This document shows, piece after piece, positions 41,609-50,322 of a stretch of DNA of 64,000 bases; within the stretch, counting starts at the first letter, position 1; every line of letters begins with the position of its first letter. Source of the DNA: JAJDXO01 sp965213765 (lineage in GTDB: Bacteria; Pseudomonadota; Alphaproteobacteria; Rhodospirillales; UBA2165); NCBI GenBank assembly GCA_965213765.1, contig OZ243926.1:3782001-3846000 (forward strand), written 5' to 3'. The notes beneath the pieces are model-generated. The model made no database searches. It saw nothing but the letters and a program-made list of their open reading frames with translations, and had not been told where the DNA came from. The position numbers and the translations under genes are program-made.

Positions 41609-43396
41609 TCAGTGGGCAGGGGCCCCCGGCGCCGGTCCGGTCGGGCCGAGCTCGACCGCGACCGTCCTGTCGCGCACGGTCACGGTGACGGTGCGGTCCC
41701 GGGGGCAGAGCCACATCAGATCGCGCCGGACGGCCTCGGCGATGGACTGCCGGCAGGCGTCGTCGTCGCTGAGCAGAAGCCGGGTCGCCAGATGCAGCGC
41801 GTGCTCGTCGAAGCGGTCGAGCTGGGTGTCGTAGCTGTCGGCTTCGGCGTCGTCGGACGGCGAGAAGAAGCCGTTCCGGAGCAGTTGGGCGAGCTCGTGG
41901 GGCTGGAGCGCGCTGTCCCGGGTCACCAGGGGCACGGCGTCGTCGAGCCAGAACCAATCCTCGCCCGCGAAGGCGAGGTCGGTCGGCAGAACGAGCGCGT
42001 CGGCCGGTCCGTCCGCCGCCCGGACGGCGAGTTCGATGCTGACCGCTTCCGGCCTGGGCGGCGCCATTGCGGCCGGCCCCGCCCGTTCCGGCAGCGGGGT
42101 GTCGTCGAGCGCATGGCGCTTGCCGTCCAGCGTCACCTCGACCGCGATGCCGGTGGCGCGGTCGAGGGCGTCGTACCAGCCATAGCCCACCAGCCTCCGG
42201 TCGGCCTCGAACAGGCGGTGGGCGACGCCCTCCCGCTCGGCGGCGCGCCACAGCGCCTGGGCTTCCGGCGGCTCGGGATCGCACTCCATGACCAGGGCGT
42301 CCGCACCAGCCGGGGCGGGCTTCGGCGGGTCCCGCCAATCGTCAACATTGGCGATGGAGGGCCGCCAGGGGCGAAGCAGGGCAGGCGGCGGCGCGATGTC
42401 GATGCCGGCCCCGCGGGCCCTCTCGCGGTCCTCGAAGGCGGGACGAGGGTTCGGATCGGCCGCCATGGCGCGGTAGATGGCCAGCCGGGCCGCCTCGCGC
42501 ATGTCCATGAGGAACGCGTTCTCGACCGCCTCCTTGCGGGCAGGCAGCACCAGTTCGAGGTCCGGGCAGTTCTCCACATCGGCGAGGACGGACCAGGCCG
42601 GACCGTGGACGGTTTCGATGGTGGGCAGGCCGGCGGTCAGGGTGAGGCCGAAGAAGTTCAGGTCGGGGTTCCTGTAGCCGGTACGGCGGTTGCGGAAGAC
42701 CCCGAAGACGAGACCCCGCCATGGCTCGGCGTGGACCGCGCCGTCGAGAAAGGCACGCCGCGGCAGCTCTTCCGGGCCGTCCGCGTTGTCTTCGGTGCAA
42801 TCCTCGAAGATCACCGGCAGCGGGTAGTGCCGGGCGGCGGTCTCGGCCGCGTTGTGGATTGCGGCGGCGGACTCGCTCGCCTCGAACGAGATTGACGTCC
42901 CATGGGGAAACGGTACGCATTCGTCGGCGCGGACCTCGGCCTCCGTTTGGCCCAGGAAATGCGCCGGTTCCAGCCCGACCCGCCAGCCGGGCGCCATCTG
43001 CCCGTCCGTCGAACGCGGCCGGGACGAGACGGCGCAGTTGCGGCGCGCCAGGCTGGCGAAGCCGAAGCCTGCGGCGTCCTCGCGGCGGACCAGGTCGTCG
43101 TCCCAGCCATTCTCGCCGAAGCTGAGCAGGATGGCGGGATCGGCGATGCCGGCGCCGTCGTCGGAAATGGTGACTGTGAGCGGCGACTCGCCGGTCTCCG
43201 GGACGTCGTCCGCGGGACCACGGGCGGGGGCGGCAACCGAAATGTTCACCCTCGTGGCGCCGGCGCGGCGGGAGTTCTGCAGGGTCTCGGCGAAGATGTC
43301 GGCCAGCGTGGCGGCGTAGATGCGGGTAACCCGCTTCACGGCGCTGTCGTGAATGCGGGCGCGGATCGTGCGGTTCATGTGGTTCAGGCGGTTCAT
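41609..43396 (-). CDS. GHKL (histidine-kinase-like) ATPase
   Basis: The 595-residue product has a Bergerat ATPase fold at its N-terminus: LADIFAETLQNSRRAGATRV (N-box), TISDDGAGIADP (G1) and DAAGFGFASLARR (G2). Remaining regions have no assigned domain. Such ATPases are standard cargo of the ParB/VWA/MoxR module of these ICEs; the role is unknown. The start at 43396 has GGAGG seven bases upstream. Confidence 0.7.
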   Translation of the reverse strand: MNRLNHMNRTIRARIHDSAVKRVTRIYAATLADIFAETLQNSRRAGATRVNISVAAPARGPADDVPETGESPLTVTISDDGAGIADPAILLSFGENGWDDDLVRREDAAGFGFASLARRNCAVSSRPRSTDGQMAPGWRVGLEPAHFLGQTEAEVRADECVPFPHGTSISFEASESAAAIHNAAETAARHYPLPVIFEDCTEDNADGPEELPRRAFLDGAVHAEPWRGLVFGVFRNRRTGYRNPDLNFFGLTLTAGLPTIETVHGPAWSVLADVENCPDLELVLPARKEAVENAFLMDMREAARLAIYRAMAADPNPRPAFEDRERARGAGIDIAPPPALLRPWRPSIANVDDWRDPPKPAPAGADALVMECDPEPPEAQALWRAAEREGVAHRLFEADRRLVGYGWYDALDRATGIAVEVTLDGKRHALDDTPLPERAGPAAMAPPRPEAVSIELAVRAADGPADALVLPTDLAFAGEDWFWLDDAVPLVTRDSALQPHELAQLLRNGFFSPSDDAEADSYDTQLDRFDEHALHLATRLLLSDDDACRQSIAEAVRRDLMWLCPRDRTVTVTVRDRTVAVELGPTGPAPGAPAH

Positions 43397-43480
43397 GAAC
43401 GGGCCTCCATGGAATTGCGGAAACGGAAGCGCCCCGCCTGCGTCGATGAGCCGGCGGGTCGCTTCCTTGGGGTAGGATGG

Positions 43481-45850
43481 CTACTGGAGGCGGCGAAGGA
43501 ACTCGGGGACCTCCCGCAGGTCCGGATCGGTCTCCCCGGCATCGCCGCGATCGGCGTCTGGAGCGGGTTCGACCGTGTCCGCGGCGCCGGTGTCGGCTTT
43601 CTCCGTCACGCCGTCCGACGGATCCGGTTCGGAAGCGGTTTCCGTCCCATGGCCGTTGCCGCTGGAGGCGCGCGGCGCATCCGGCGTCGCGGTTCCGGCG
43701 TCGGCGCCGGCATCAACGGGAGCTTCCGCGGGTTCCGGGGCCGGGGCGGACCCGGCCGGATCGGTGCCGGCGTCTGCCTGGGCATCCCCGTCGTCTCCGG
43801 CCGTCCGGCCCTTGTCGAACGCCGCGAACCCCGGCGGGATCCAGGCGAGCGCGGCGGCGTGCATCGCGGCGCTCACCCCGGCCGGCGGGTTGCCGGAGGC
43901 AAAGGCGGCCTCCATGGCCTCCGCCAGCGCGGGCTTCTTGTACTTGGACCGCGCAGACGCCCAGGCGAGGCCGAACACCGTGCGGGCGATGTCGAGGATA
44001 CGGCTCTTGTTGATCCGCGACCACAGCATCCCGGCGGTCGGACGGACATGGGCCGCGAAGTCGATGTCGAGCCGGGCGATGGTGGCTTCCAGCTCGGGGC
44101 GCGCCTGGGGTTCGAAGGCGAGCTGTCCCTTCACCGTGCGCGCGACGCAGGCGGCGAACAGCGCCTCCTTATCGGCCCGGGGCAGGGCACGGAGCGCCGC
44201 GAAGGATTCGCCGTCGTCCTCGATCTCCAGCCAGTCGAACGACAGGGGGGAGCGGTCCTCCAGCATGGCCTCGCCCGGCGACCAGCCGGCGAAGTCGGCG
44301 TCGTTCATCCGGGTCATGGGCCGGTCCCGGGTCTCGTTGACCGCGATGTCGAGGGCCTCGCTGGGGTAGCCCCGCGCGAACACGGCGCGGCCCATCTGGA
44401 ACAGCGCGAGGTCGAAGGCGGCCTCGAAGTCGCCGGCGAGCTTTGCTTTGACCAGCGCGGTCCGGATCGAGCGCAGGTCGTCAGCGAGCCCGATGCCGAT
44501 GCCCGTCTCCTTCCGCGCCTCGGCCTCGGGATCCCTCGGCTCCGCCATGGGCTGGGAGACGGCCGGGCCGGTGGTGTGTACGCCGTGGGCCGCGGCGTCC
44601 GGGTCATGGCCGTTGCCGGCCTGGGCGTCGGTATCGCCGGTCCGGTCCTCCTGGGCCTGCTTCGGCATGTCCTCGGGCCTCACCAGCCCCTGGATGGGGT
44701 ACATCGCGCCGTCGCGGCCGATGGTGACGATACAGCCGGCCATGGCGAAGTCCTCGCGGCGGAACACGGCGCGGGCCTCGACAGCGCCCTCGATCTCGTC
44801 GAGGCGGGCCTCGATGGCCTCGGCTTCCGCGACCAGCTCCTCGGTCCACTGGTCGTCGTCCATGCCTTGGAGCTCGTCATAGCGGGCCTCCAGCTTCTTG
44901 ATCTCGGCCCGCTCCGCGTCGGTGGGCGTACCGGGCTGGGGCTCGATGCGGCCGAAGCGGGCGGTGTCGTCCCACGCGGTCTCGATCATGGGAACTGCCC
45001 ACTTCCAGCGGGTCGCCAGCTCGTCGGCGGCCGCCTGGAGCTTGTCCATGGCAAGCTTCTCCAGCAGCACCGGGTCCTCGAACCAGACGCCGTTCTCGTG
45101 TTCGTCGGCGAACAGGTCGCGCATGACTGCGCCGCCGGCGGCCTCGTAGTCCTCGACGCCCACGAACCGGGCGATGGCCGTGCGGCCCGGCACCCGCTCC
45201 TCGGTGAGCAGGCGCTTCACCTGCCCGGCCGACGGGCGGTAGTCCTGGGCCGAGACCTGTTCCCAGACCGCCATCTGGCGCTCCCGGTCGGTGGTGACGG
45301 CGAAGGCCTTCAGCACTTCAAGGTCGATCTCGTCGGCCCGGTAGGCATTGAGCAGTTCGGGGGCGGCGTTGCCGAGGCGGAGGCGCTGCTCGACCATGCG
45401 CTCTGAAGCGCCGAACCGCGCCGCGATCGCCGCGACCGACTGGCCGGCCTTGACCAGTTCGGAGAAAGCGACAACCTGGTCGGCGGGGTGCATGGCGATG
45501 CGGACGACGTTCTCGGCGAGCGAAACCTCGGCCGCCCTGGCGTCTCCGGATCTGACCTGGCAGGGCACGGGATGCTCGGCATCGAGCACCTTGTCCTCGA
45601 CCAGCGCCTGCATGGCCTTGAGGCGGCGCCCGCCGGCGACCACGGCGAAATTCTCCATACCATCCTCGTCGGGCTCGTCCGGCCGGACGATCAGGTTCTC
45701 CAGCAGCCCGAGGGCGGCGATGGAGGCCTTGAGCTCGGTGTCGGCACAGGCGTCGGGCGGCGTCTTGCGGACGTTCTCGGGCGCGAGCGCGAGCCGGGAG
45801 AGCGAGATCTCCCGGATGAGCGGATTGGTCCCGGGGGTAATGAAGTTCAT
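43481..45850 (-). CDS. Large ParB/RepB/Spo0J-family protein
   Basis: The 789-residue product has an N-terminal ParB domain (ISLSRLALAPENVRKTPPD; LGLLENLIVRPDE; FAVVAGGRRLKAMQAL) followed by a KorB-like HTH (QSVAAIAARFGASERMVEQRLRLG). A long C-terminal region and a Pro/Ala/Glu-rich tail follow. It is far longer than partition ParB (about 300). It may be a regulator or segregation factor of the element. No ParA gene is adjacent. GGGAGG lies six bases before the ATG at 45850. Confidence 0.8.
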   Translation of the reverse strand: MNFITPGTNPLIREISLSRLALAPENVRKTPPDACADTELKASIAALGLLENLIVRPDEPDEDGMENFAVVAGGRRLKAMQALVEDKVLDAEHPVPCQVRSGDARAAEVSLAENVVRIAMHPADQVVAFSELVKAGQSVAAIAARFGASERMVEQRLRLGNAAPELLNAYRADEIDLEVLKAFAVTTDRERQMAVWEQVSAQDYRPSAGQVKRLLTEERVPGRTAIARFVGVEDYEAAGGAVMRDLFADEHENGVWFEDPVLLEKLAMDKLQAAADELATRWKWAVPMIETAWDDTARFGRIEPQPGTPTDAERAEIKKLEARYDELQGMDDDQWTEELVAEAEAIEARLDEIEGAVEARAVFRREDFAMAGCIVTIGRDGAMYPIQGLVRPEDMPKQAQEDRTGDTDAQAGNGHDPDAAAHGVHTTGPAVSQPMAEPRDPEAEARKETGIGIGLADDLRSIRTALVKAKLAGDFEAAFDLALFQMGRAVFARGYPSEALDIAVNETRDRPMTRMNDADFAGWSPGEAMLEDRSPLSFDWLEIEDDGESFAALRALPRADKEALFAACVARTVKGQLAFEPQARPELEATIARLDIDFAAHVRPTAGMLWSRINKSRILDIARTVFGLAWASARSKYKKPALAEAMEAAFASGNPPAGVSAAMHAAALAWIPPGFAAFDKGRTAGDDGDAQADAGTDPAGSAPAPEPAEAPVDAGADAGTATPDAPRASSGNGHGTETASEPDPSDGVTEKADTGAADTVEPAPDADRGDAGETDPDLREVPEFLRRLQ

Positions 45851-46072
45851 GCGAACCTCCCTCGTTGGTGTGTGGAATAGACGGAAGCGGGGTCGGAAAC
45901 GGCTCCCGCCGGTCCCGTCCCCGCCGCCCGGACCCGCGCCCCGCTCCGCCTCCCGGCGGCGTTGCGGGCGAGTGGGGGAGGCAGCGGGCCGTTGGAGCAA
46001 TACGGAATCGTCAGGGGGACGTGCTGGTTTGGCAATCGGTGAAACGGCGGGCACCCTTCTCTCCCGCCAACA

Positions 46073-47437
46073 TTAGCTGGCGATGTCGATGCGTTCCCCC
46101 CAGGGCTCGCGGTTCCAGTCGTCGGGCGGGTCGCTCCAGTTGACCCAGATGACATCGAAACCGGGCACCACCTCGGGGTAGCGGGAGCACTCCATGTCGG
46201 TGAAGTAGAGGCAGACCGCGGGCTGAATTCCCCTCTCGTCGAGCCACTCGAAGCCGGGCCGGAAGTCCGTACCGCCGCGCCCCTTGAGCGCGATCTCCTC
46301 GGGCAGGTCGTCGGGCGCGTATTCCGCCGCGTCCTGCAGGGCGGCATCGACCTGGAGCACGACGACGCGCTCGGGCCGGATCTCGGCCGCGATCTCGCGC
46401 AGCTCGGCCCAGAACGTTGCCAGCGTCGCCGCGGGCAGCGAGCCCGAGGTATCGACGATGACGGCGATGGTCTCGATGCCCTCGGAACGGATCGAGGGGA
46501 GATAGAGTCCGGAATCGATAAAGCGCCGATTGGGCAGGCTCCAGGAATAGTCGCTCTTGGCCGCGTCGGTCATGTAGCGGCGAAGCAGGGTTCGCCAGTC
46601 CAGCGTGCCGGCATGGGCGCCCTTCACCGTCTCCTGGACCCGGCCCGGAACCTTGCCCTCGGCCCTGGCGATGTTGAGGGCCTGGTGCATGGCCTCGTCC
46701 CAGGCCTGCTCTTCGGCGGCGACATCCACGGGCGTATCGCCGGAATCGCCGTCATCACCCGCCTGCGCGCCGGCGTCCATGACCTCTCCGGTGCCGGCGG
46801 GATCGTGGCTCGGCGGCGCATCGGATGGGCCATTCCCGCTCTGGCCGCTGCCGTCCCGGCTCTGGCCGTTCCCGTGTTGAGCATCCTGGCCGCCACCGTC
46901 GTCGGCGGAATCGGACGGACCGCCGGTGCTGTCGTCACCGCCGTCGGGGGAGGATGGTGCACCCGCTGAGTCGCCTGCGGCTCCAGCAGTGCCGGACGAG
47001 GCATCGCCATCGTCACCCGTATCGCCGTCCTGGGGCACCGGCAGGCGGTCATAGGCCTGCTCGACGGTGAGATCGTCCCAGGCCTCGGCGTCCGGCGGCA
47101 GCGTGAACCCCGCGTCCCGGATGAGCGCATGGGTGACCAGCTGCGAGGCCATCTGCCATCGCTCCGGGTTGCGCTCGCCCCGCCGTGTGTGATGCTTCAA
47201 GGCACAGGCCATCACCACCCGCGCCATGGCGGTCTCGATCAGATGCGCCTCGGTCTCCGCAACCCACTCCGGCGAATAGCGGATCTCGTGGCCGTCGGTG
47301 GCCAGGGTCTCGCGGGTGGGATCGGACCGGAGCGGGAGCCGCAGAACCAGGCTCCCGAAGAAGGGCTGCCTGCGCAGCAGTTCGGTCACGCAGTCGCTGA
47401 CCCGGAGCGCCGATTCGCGATGCACCCGGGCGTCCAT
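46073..47437 (-). CDS. VWA-like metallopeptidase-domain protein (DUF2201 type)
   Basis: The 454-residue product has an N-terminal putative metallopeptidase region (MACALKHHTRRGERNPERWQ), an acidic Asp/Gly/Ser-rich linker (about residues 130-215) and a C-terminal VWA-like domain with MIDAS-like VIVDTSGSLPAAT and GRGGTDFRPGFEWL. In this family it pairs with a MoxR AAA ATPase, as CobT does with CobS. It starts on the stop of the DUF3150-like gene (TGATG); GGGAGG is seven bases upstream. Confidence 0.8.
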   Translation of the reverse strand: MDARVHRESALRVSDCVTELLRRQPFFGSLVLRLPLRSDPTRETLATDGHEIRYSPEWVAETEAHLIETAMARVVMACALKHHTRRGERNPERWQMASQLVTHALIRDAGFTLPPDAEAWDDLTVEQAYDRLPVPQDGDTGDDGDASSGTAGAAGDSAGAPSSPDGGDDSTGGPSDSADDGGGQDAQHGNGQSRDGSGQSGNGPSDAPPSHDPAGTGEVMDAGAQAGDDGDSGDTPVDVAAEEQAWDEAMHQALNIARAEGKVPGRVQETVKGAHAGTLDWRTLLRRYMTDAAKSDYSWSLPNRRFIDSGLYLPSIRSEGIETIAVIVDTSGSLPAATLATFWAELREIAAEIRPERVVVLQVDAALQDAAEYAPDDLPEEIALKGRGGTDFRPGFEWLDERGIQPAVCLYFTDMECSRYPEVVPGFDVIWVNWSDPPDDWNREPWGERIDIAS

Positions 47438-48336
47438 CACGCGGCCTCCCGAGCGGGCTCGCTCCGTGCCCCGAAATACCCCGCGAACTTCTCCGCGAGC
47501 TCGTTCGCGTCGCGCTTCACCTGGGCGCGGGCCGCCGGATCGAAGGTCTTGGACGGGCGCAGCGCGTCGGGCTCGACGCCGGCGATCTTCTCCTTCACCT
47601 GCTCGCAGAGCCGGGCCAGGGTCTCATCGCCGAAGATGTTGAGACGCGGCACCACGTCGACGAGATCGCGGATGTTGGAGATCATGGTGTCGCGGAACAC
47701 CAGCGGCTTGCCGTCGTCGTCCTCCCGCAGCCGCTCGGAGACGCGCTCGACGGCCTCCCCGATCCGCCGGTAGAGGTCGCCGACGGCGCCGTGGAGCTGC
47801 TCCTCGACATGGCGCTCGATGTCGCGCTTTACCCGCTCGGTATCGTCGGAGGCGAGCTGGGCGATGAAATGGTCCGCATCCGGCACCGGCGTGATGCGGT
47901 AGCGGATGGCGAACTTGCCCTGGAGGTCCTCCTTGGAGGGATAGTCCTCGATGCGGAAGAGCTTGCCCAAGTCGAGCCGGGCCTGGTCGATGTAGTCGTC
48001 GTAGTCCTCGATGAAGCGGGCGCGGTGGCGCACGACCCGCTCGCGCAAGGACTCCATCATCTCGGTGTAGTGCTCGTAGTTGGCGACGGTGAGCAGCCGC
48101 GCGCCCTTGTCGTCCCAGGGAAGGGAGTTGGCATAGTGCCTGGTCCTCGCCTCGCTCATGGTGGCGGTGAGGGCGGCGAAGGCGGCCTTGGGCAGCAGGC
48201 GCTTGTTGTAGCGCCCGGCGCCGGTCGAGGCTTCGTGGGCGGCGGCGACATGGTCGCTCGCCTGGCGGTCGTAGAGCCGACCGGACCAGGCTGCGATGTG
48301 CAGGCCGACCAGCATGGCGTCGCGGTTGAGGTCCAT
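47437..48336 (-). CDS. DUF3150-like protein of the MoxR/VWA module
   Basis: The 299-residue product is helical and charged, with MDLNRDAMLVGLHIAAWSGR at its start and MMESLRERVVRHRARFIEDY near residue 110. It resembles DUF3150 proteins that sit between MoxR and VWA genes on phages and ICEs. Function unknown; it may be an adaptor between the two. The ATG at 48336 has AAGGA eight bases upstream; a GTG at 48369 is possible. Confidence 0.6.
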   Translation of the reverse strand: MDLNRDAMLVGLHIAAWSGRLYDRQASDHVAAAHEASTGAGRYNKRLLPKAAFAALTATMSEARTRHYANSLPWDDKGARLLTVANYEHYTEMMESLRERVVRHRARFIEDYDDYIDQARLDLGKLFRIEDYPSKEDLQGKFAIRYRITPVPDADHFIAQLASDDTERVKRDIERHVEEQLHGAVGDLYRRIGEAVERVSERLREDDDGKPLVFRDTMISNIRDLVDVVPRLNIFGDETLARLCEQVKEKIAGVEPDALRPSKTFDPAARAQVKRDANELAEKFAGYFGARSEPAREAA

Positions 48337-48415
48337 GAGTTTGTCCTTATCCGTTAGCGGAGCGTCCACAGGGGGACATCCGGGAATGCGGCGGGATTGC
48401 GCCGCGCGGCCTCGT

Positions 48416-49441
48416 TCACTGGGTCCTGGCCGCGGCCCAGCGGATGAAGGCGGGCGAGCGCTGGAGCGCGGGCTCCCGGCGCACGCAGGCGCCGACCAGG
48501 GATTCCCCCACCTCGCGGCGGAGCCGCGTTGCGTAGGTGACGATGGCGTCGAGGGTGACGTCGGAGGCCATCCGGTAGAGCGAGCCGCAAAGCGCCATCA
48601 GCGTGCTGGCGTTCTCCGGGATGTCCGCGTTCTCCGGGTCGTTGATGACCGCCCTGGGGTGGGGCAACTCGCGCCAGACCTTGAGGAACGCGGTGAACTG
48701 CACCGCCGCGGCCTCGCCCACCGTGCCCCGGAACAGCGCCCGCTCGACCTCCGGATCGAGGCCGTTGCGGTTCTTGACGATGTTGGACGCGAACTCCCAG
48801 CTCCGGGGGCTCGGGAAGGCGTGCTCCCTGGACTGGGGATCGAAGTCGTGAAGCAGGTCCGGCTGCAACTCGATGAAGAACAGCACTTCCGGGGCAATCC
48901 CGTTGGCCGCGCCCCAGGCGCACCAGTCGTTCGCATCGACCCGAATCTCGAGATGGACCAGGCGGTTGCTGAGCGGCGCCGGCATGCGATGCACCACGGC
49001 GCGGTCGGCATCCCGGTTGCCGCAGGCGATCAACGATGCGCCGTCGGGCAACTCGTACTCCCCGCACTTCCTCTCCAGGAAGAGCTGGTAGAGGGCGGCC
49101 TGCACCATCGGCACCGCGGACGGCAGCTCTTCCAGGTTGATGAGCCACAGTCCGGGGTCGTCTGTCGGCGGCAGGAACACCGGCGGCGCCCAGCGGGTGC
49201 GGTCGGCGCTGTCGCGCCACGGAATGCCCCGCAGGTCCACGGGATCGAGCAGCAGCGCGCGAACGTCGACATAGTTGCGGTTGGCGGCGTCCGCGACCTG
49301 CCGGGCGATCATCGACTTGGCCGCCCCGGGTGGTCCCCACACCATGGTCGGCTGGCGGGCGTCGACTAGCAGGGCGAGAACCTCGGCGAGTTCGCTCGGG
49401 CGCAGGGTGTAGTCGGCGGAGATGGTATCGGGAAGGGTCAT
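48416..49441 (-). CDS. MoxR-type AAA+ ATPase
   Basis: The 341-residue product has Walker A GPPGAAKS at residues 36-43, Walker B LWLINLEELPSA, and sensor-type IACGNRDADRAVVHRMPAPLSNRLVH. It is of the CobS/MoxR kind, a chaperone-like ATPase that usually acts on a VWA protein; the VWA gene is two genes downstream. The start at 49441 has GGAG seven bases upstream; an in-frame ATG six bases earlier is too close to it. Confidence 0.8.
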   Translation of the reverse strand: MTLPDTISADYTLRPSELAEVLALLVDARQPTMVWGPPGAAKSMIARQVADAANRNYVDVRALLLDPVDLRGIPWRDSADRTRWAPPVFLPPTDDPGLWLINLEELPSAVPMVQAALYQLFLERKCGEYELPDGASLIACGNRDADRAVVHRMPAPLSNRLVHLEIRVDANDWCAWGAANGIAPEVLFFIELQPDLLHDFDPQSREHAFPSPRSWEFASNIVKNRNGLDPEVERALFRGTVGEAAAVQFTAFLKVWRELPHPRAVINDPENADIPENASTLMALCGSLYRMASDVTLDAIVTYATRLRREVGESLVGACVRREPALQRSPAFIRWAAARTQ

Positions 49442-49702
49442 GGGCATGCTCCGGAATGGCGGGAAGGCGGCGCGGGCCGCCCCCTCCGGGCGTCCGGCCT
49501 TCGCCCCGCCCGGGCCGGCCTCGTCTCCTTGTGGCCGGACGGCATGCGGCCGGCCGAAGTGACGGCTGCGGGGCGCACCACCGGCGGGCGATCTCCGGCG
49601 GCGCGGGGGGCAACGGTGGCAGTGGTGGTCCCGGATGGGGCGGCCGGGCGGGAGTTGACGGACGGCTTGCAAGGTCCGCCAGGTCGGCGCTAACCTGCGG
49701 GC

Positions 49703-49969
49703 ATGCGAACCTGGAGCGACAACCTCAAGGCGGTCGCGCGGGCCCTCTGTGCGAAGACGCTGGCGCATGACAGCATCAGCGAGGAACAGCTCGCAGCCGA
49801 TGTCGACATGTGGTGGCACCGTGTGGCGGCGGACCTCGAGAGCGGAATCATCGACGAGACCGACGACGACCGCAACCTGGCGGCCTACCGCGACTGGATG
49901 CGCCGCCACCCGGCGAGCCGCGCGGTCTGGGAGACTGCGCGGTTCGGAGCGCCGCTACCTCGAAACTGA
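49703..49969 (+). CDS. Small hypothetical protein, divergent from the MoxR operon
   Basis: The 88-residue frame (MRTWSDNLKAVARALCAKT...; DMWWHRVAADLESGIIDE) is helix-rich and has a plausible backbone composition, but no strong ribosome-binding site and no recognised family. It is the last GC-rich frame before the second cargo region. The 260 bases before it, up to the MoxR gene start, hold no gene. Confidence 0.4.
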   Translation: MRTWSDNLKAVARALCAKTLAHDSISEEQLAADVDMWWHRVAADLESGIIDETDDDRNLAAYRDWMRRHPASRAVWETARFGAPLPRN

Positions 49970-50001
49970 CCGGACCCGCGGCCGCGCCGGGGGCCCCCCT
50001 T

Positions 50002-50133
50002 CATGCCTTGGGACTGGGGGTAGCGGCAAGCCGTCCGAAACACTTGCTGTGCGTCGCGCTGCATTCCAATCGGCTTACTGATGCGGCGGAGCAGGCTTTG
50101 CAGGATCGGGGCTGGACGATTGAGCGGTTATGA
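50002..50133 (+). pseudogene. Remnant of a UvrD-like helicase C-terminus
   Basis: The frame ending at TGA 50131-50133 reads VAASRPKHLLCVALHSNRL, then a short helix and RGWTIERL. This is the typical last stretch of UvrD/Rep-family helicases in OLD-nuclease/helicase gene pairs (SRxxHLxxxAxHxxRL). No upstream helicase body is present, so only the tail survives. It suggests an earlier defence gene pair was lost here. Confidence 0.55.
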
Positions 50134-50322
50134 GTATTAGCCAGGAAGAAGTTAGATGGGACAAAAATGGTCGTAGTTTTTGAACTATGAGTGGACATTT
50201 TCAAATGAGAATGAATTCGTAGGATTATCTAACTTATTGATTTTAAATGTCTAAAATGGTAAATCTCGTTGATCTAAAATTCACAGGCCGTTCTAAAGAG
50301 ATGGTGTTATAAATAGAGCAGT
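50134..50322. other. AT-rich upstream region of the orphan nuclease gene
   Basis: A sharp switch to AT-rich DNA occurs at about 50.13 kb. TTGAACTATGAG, TTGATT and TATAAAT-like boxes are present (TTATAAATAG near 50309-50317 is the best -10-like match), but no single promoter can be fixed. Confidence 0.35.

Noticed and set aside
42902..45406. 834-codon plus-strand frame
   Set aside because: Antisense to the GHKL and ParB genes, which have clear motifs and ribosome-binding sites.
43481..45850. Partition (ParABS) locus
   Set aside because: No ParA gene is adjacent and the protein is more than twice the usual ParB length.
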